This document shows, one piece after another, positions 59,975 to 64,000 of a stretch of 64,000 nucleotides of DNA. The DNA comes from Rhytidiadelphus loreus (lineage: Eukaryota; Streptophyta; Bryopsida; Hypnales; Hylocomiaceae), in assembly GCA_947034895.1 (NCBI GenBank), contig OX344764.1:38070935-38134934 (forward strand), in the 5' to 3' direction. The notes under the pieces were generated by a model. It did not search any database and was not told the DNA's origin. It saw only the letters and a program-made list of their open reading frames with translations. The first letter of the stretch is position 1. Each line of letters begins with the position of its first letter. The translations under genes were made by a program, and so were the position numbers.

Positions 59975-62900
59975 TTGTATTTGATGATGATTACCAACAG
60001 AACCATTATGGCTATCAAAACATACAATGAATGGGTTGAACACGGATGGTGGCTTGTGGCGATTGACATAGCAACGGACGCAGCAACAAGCACTCCGACA
60101 GGAATGTTGTGGATCACAGAGCACCCTATGCAGGAAGGGAGGCATTGGACAGCTTTGGGCATGGAACGTGGGAAACTGACATCTATTTCCACTGCACCTG
60201 ACGATTTCATATTTTTGAATGTTCAAATGGAAGTAGGCAACAATGCGAGGTACAAGCTGTAGAGGAATTTGATGATGGCACCAATTCCACCTTCTTGTTT
60301 GGAGGTAGAGCAACCCATGAGGGTCATACAAAAACTTGCAGAGCATTGGAATATTATGCCAGAATTGCTTCAGAATGCACGTAGTGAAGCAGTGCAAAGG
60401 ATCATGAAATTGAGTCCAGAAGATGTTTTAAGAGGGAGGCGATATGTGGTGGATGCCTTGGCTTATGTAGAGATGCAGAATACAGATCCCTCCAATGTCA
60501 GAGATAAAACTCCACCACGTGAACCTGAAGAAACGGATCTTGTGTACAGTATACTTGCAGCTCCGTTAAACGTGCACTGGTTGCCTGTTCAAGACCGTGG
60601 TAGAAGGCGTTCACCACTAGGAACAGTTCAAGAGAATGAGTCCTCTCCTATTTCCGTTGAGCAACGAAGAGTGAGAACCAAGCATGGGAAGAGTCCACAC
60701 GGTGGAATAAGAGGGAGGTCATCATCTAGTGCAGACACATCTAGGGGTGCTGTTGAACATGGTGGTTTAATCTCACCACGTGTTGGACCAAGCACAGTGA
60801 TATCTACAGGTGCAGCTATCAACACCTTTCCAGTTTTAGCATCCACAGGAGGAGAGTCATCCAAAAGAGCTGCCTAGTGGAAGAAAGGACCACAAGGTTC
60901 TAAAGCATCCAGAGTTGTTAATCCACGTGGAAGAGGAAGAGGAAGAGGAACTGTGAGACAAGTAGATACTCAAATGCCACCAAGCACCAAACATGGTATA
61001 GGAGAAAGGAGTACACGCGCAATAGAAGAGCATGTCGAACACGACGAAGCATTTGAAACTGTGGAAGAATCCGGAGAAGAAGAAGAAGAAGAAGAGACCC
61101 ATAGAACTCACGTATCTGCAAGTGTTGGTCCATTTGTAAGATTTCCTTCGAATGATGAATTTCTAGCGGGATACATATGGGGTATGGACTTGGTTTTCAA
61201 TGCGAGGATTGAAAACATCCGAGCTGTTGGACACGTGGAGACGAATCACCGAGCTTTGACTGATAGGCGTGTGTCAACCACATATAAGCGACTTTGTGGA
61301 AGGGAAGAACCTAATATGTCACCTCTAACTTTACGTCCGATTGCTTATATTGTGGGAGGAGTGAACATGGAAGGTGTTGCCCAACAAAGGGAGATCCCAT
61401 TTTCAGACACTGATGCAGTGAAAGAGTTTGACGCTGCATACCTACATAATGCTCGAGCTGTTCCAGGAAATCCCGACATGTCGAAGATCAATTGGTTGGA
61501 AAACAACATCATTTGGGAGCTAGTTGATGGTCAACATGTGGTTGCAGCTTGCAAACAAGGTGAAAGGCAGCACATAGCAGGGTTGTTGGAGGATGAGGAG
61601 TACTTTAACATATTTTCCAGAAGGAAAGCACGATTTGTTGTGTACAATGATTCGAAGGTGTATATCAAAGCGTCTGTGCAAATAAATGCTAAAGAATTTG
61701 AGAGAGAGTTCTACACAACAATGGAAGAAGATCTGGTGAAGCTACGAGCAATTTGGGAAGCTTGTGGGAGACCTAATCCACAATCATGAGCAAATGATGC
61801 GCAACGAGCTAGAGCAGTAACGATGGCAGCAAGTGCGTTGCATTGGACAAGGTCATATGTGCAGAATGTATCGTTGGGGGGTATTTCTAAAAGGATGGCA
61901 CAGTACACCCGCCATGCATGGCAGGAAGACGAAGTTGCGTATGAAGTTGTTCTACAAGTTTGCCAAGATTATGAAGAAGGACTACTTTGGTATAGCAAAG
62001 ATGATTTGAAGAAGTGGAAGAAATATGCAAATCAGAAGTCGTTGGATGCAAATGTTGATGTGAGGGAAAATAGAAAGATTGAAGATGGAGAGGCTTTGGC
62101 TGAGACCACTGGTGAGGGTTCCTAAAGTACATTACTTGCGGTTGGCAAAAGAAATGTCTGCTAAACCTCTTGTTGATGGTGAACGTCTACAACAAAGATT
62201 TTTCATCAACAGTGCTAGCAGCAACACTCCAACAAAGGGTACTTTGGCTTGGGCAACTGAGCGTATTCAACAAAGGGAAGCAGTGCGAAACGCAATACGG
62301 TGGTTGATGGTCAAATCAGGGCAAACACATCCGAAGACTATGGACAGTTTTTTCCTTATAAATGTGCGAAAATTTGAAGGACATGACCGCAAGCAGTTGC
62401 AAGTGCTTGTTGAAGTAGTTGACAAGAAAATGAAGATAGCTTGGTCATCTCCAACAGTGAAGACTATCGAAGCGTTGCGAAGGTTTGAAGCTCTAATACC
62501 TCCAATGATCAAAGATCATTATGTGAATATTGAACGTGGTGGATCAGGGTACCACGGGTATAACAGAGATGTGACGAACTTGGATGAGGCGAGCTGGGAT
62601 TGGCAGTTGATTGCACCATGTAATACACATGAAGTGAATGTTGGAGGTGTTTCAATTCGATGCGGAGGATGTTTTTTTACAAAAGGTGTTGTGGAATTGG
62701 GAATGCCTTGTTTGTGGATATTTGATTGTAGACAGTGCGGGGCAAAAGGAGAGGATGAAGCTTGGACAGACGTTGAGTACAATATTGCATTGCAAATAGT
62801 GCAACAGTGGATGACAGGCATTCACAAGTGGACAACAATATTTTTGTTTCCACCAGGAACGTATTTCAAGGAGAAGATGAGAGAGAATATGGTATTGCCA

Positions 62901-63692
62901 TTAGAGTGTACATGACAGAAAGGAGTTTGGGTGTTTCAACCACAAACAATGTCAACATATGTATATGACCTACGACACGAAGGCCGAGCTGATCGAAGTG
63001 TACAAGCGGTGGGTGACATTGCAATTGTAATGGTACATCCTAATGCATCGAGGGTGGCAGATAACGTACGAGGAGGTCTTCACCAAGTACCTGTAGTATT
63101 TACAGATGCATGGAAGGAAGGAAGGATGCCTTCTATTGTGGATCCAGTGGAGAGGACCCCTATGGAGTTGCAAAGGTTGGTTGCGTCATATTTACCTGAG
63201 AAATGGGGGCTTGTTACAGTGGGCATTACATCAGCCATACCAAGTATACTGCAGTCAGCTTTTGTGGGTACGGAACTGATTGTATTGGATGGTTCAATAG
63301 ATCAAACACGTTTTCTATACAACACATTGCAGGAACAATTTCATGCAGGAATCCAAATGCGACAAGCTGCAATGCTAGTGAATGAAAATACAGAGATAGG
63401 AGACCCTCAAATCAATAGTGCACCATCTTCGCAACGTTCTACAACGCGTGTACAACAATCTATGGCAGAAGAGGAGGAGGAAGAGAATCTTGGAGTTGAG
63501 GAAGAGGATGTCGAAGACGGGGAAGATTTGCATTCAGAAGATACGCCGATATGAGAAGGATATGAAGTAAGGCAACCTCGAAGCCCAAATGATCCAGAGT
63601 ATGTCGAAGGGGAGGAGGAAGAAGACGACGATGAGGTAGAATCACTAGAAGAAAATGAGGGGTTTTGCAACTACAGTATGCAACTCATTTTG
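59975..63692 (+). pseudogene. Gene K: long protein with ParB-like and degenerate methyltransferase-like segments, broken
   Basis: One frame runs from 59975 to about 62120, then a +1/-1 change near 62079-62125 leads to a second frame to 63692. In-frame stops are TAG 60260, TAG 60875, TGA 61787, TGA 62913 and TGA 63552. The first 300 residues are unrecognised, followed by a basic/Ser-rich linker (RGRGRGRG) and an acidic EEEEEE stretch. About 61130-61785 reads like a ParB/Srx-type domain, with WELVDGQHVVAACK at the expected DGxH position. The segment after 62500 has a Cys pair (CGGCFF), then FDCRQC where a methyltransferase DPPY-type motif would lie, and ERTPMELQRLV with a following hydrophobic strand, as at the C terminus of N6/N4-type methyltransferases. 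The tail is acidic. The family call is tentative; it could equally be an undescribed transposon protein. Confidence 0.5.
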
Positions 63693-63870
63693 TAGTTGCA
63701 TAGGATGTTTGCAACTAGGTGACAATGTAGAGTCCGTAGTTGCAGTGGACAAGTCGCATTAGTTGCAGTCTAGTTGCAACTTGCAAGGTTTTTTGTCATC
63801 CGACACCATACAAAGAACTTCATCCTTGTGTGCAACTTGTTTGCAACTTATTTGCAACTTGCTTGCAACT
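63660..63870. repeat. GCAACT/AGTTGC motif cluster downstream of gene K
   Basis: About a dozen GCAACT or AGTTGC words in both orientations fall within 210 bp, several as TTTGCAACTT in tandem at 63825-63870. The first copies overlap the end of the K frame. The layout resembles subterminal binding-site arrays of DNA transposons. Confidence 0.7.
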
Positions 63871-63879
63871 TGTAGATTT

Positions 63880-64000
63880 GTAATTTTTAAAATATAAATC
63901 TCAATGATTTGTAGATTTCAAATTTTCAGATCTACCTCCTTTCTAGATTTCAAAATTTCAGAACTACCTTTTTCTTAGATTTTTGAATTTCAAATCTACC
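63880..64000 (+). repeat. Imperfect tandem repeat AGATTTCAAATTTCAGATCTACC
   Basis: Three imperfect units of about 40 bp (GATTTCAAA...TTTCAGA...CTACCT) run to the end of the window. Confidence 0.6.

Noticed and set aside
13245..63692. In-frame stops explained by stop-codon reassignment or RNA editing
   Set aside because: Stops of all three kinds occur and genes also end at normal stops. Editing that removes stops is known from plant organelles, and this is nuclear transposon DNA. Decay is simpler.
1..64000. tRNA, rRNA or other structural RNA genes
   Set aside because: No cloverleaf-like A and B box combination or rRNA sequence was recognised by eye; a tRNAscan or Rfam run would be needed to exclude small ones.

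Overview
This is nuclear DNA of a land plant with a large, repeat-rich genome. The evidence is plant-type En/Spm (CACTA) transposase families, plant-style hAT and LTR elements, short runs of the plant telomere unit TTTAGGG, AT-rich spacers, and the absence of prokaryotic gene organisation, tRNA or rRNA genes. I cannot name the species; a non-seed plant or gymnosperm is a guess. I found no ordinary housekeeping gene. The window is essentially transposons inserted into transposons, and the boundaries can be set from target-site duplications (TSDs) and from comparison with empty copies inside the window.

The outer layer is a CACTA element, G, whose right end is at 47822 and whose left end lies before base 1. 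It has a TNP2-type transposase transcribed leftwards (9428-10397) and a second gene transcribed rightwards (37025-46731). The second gene joins a Transposase_24-like region, a degenerate NIF/FCP1-like phosphatase domain and a C-terminal domain resembling those of plant En/Spm proteins. Three hAT-type elements sit inside G. A' (1-9427) is cut by the window edge. F (12507-36802) has the 8-bp TSD ATGCCATC. B (40030-45106) has the 8-bp TSD TCCACAAG. Four very long LTR-like elements without internal coding regions, best read as solo LTRs, sit inside other elements: A (1717-7278) in A'; C (22589-26572, minus strand, TSD ACCCC) and E (27004-32402, minus strand, TSD GAGAG) in F; D (53316-57162) in the right-hand region. 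LTR A carries a small non-autonomous CACTA element (3233-4712, TSD AGT).

Element F is the most interesting unit. Without the two nested LTRs it is about 14.9 kb. It holds a hAT transposase and three further genes: a coiled-coil RING-finger protein, a protein-kinase-like protein, and a protein with a UIM-like motif that shares an unrecognised N-terminal Cys/His domain with the RING protein. Each of the three cargo genes starts about 140-240 bp downstream of a TATA-like box that lies in or at the edge of a CpG-rich island full of GGACGG/CCGTCC words. The same words occur at the ends of all the hAT elements.

Right of G, a different transposase gene (H, minus strand, 47823-49132) is cut by the insertion of G. 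About 11 kb of AT-rich DNA, including LTR D, separates it from a long rightward gene (K, 59975-63692) with a ParB-like segment and a degenerate methyltransferase-like segment. K ends in a cluster of GCAACT motifs that looks like a transposon subterminal region. H and K may belong to one element.

Almost every gene is decayed in the same way: long single reading frames broken by isolated TAA, TAG or TGA codons, 18 in the seven best-resolved genes, with few frameshifts. This suits C-to-T decay of methylated, silenced DNA.
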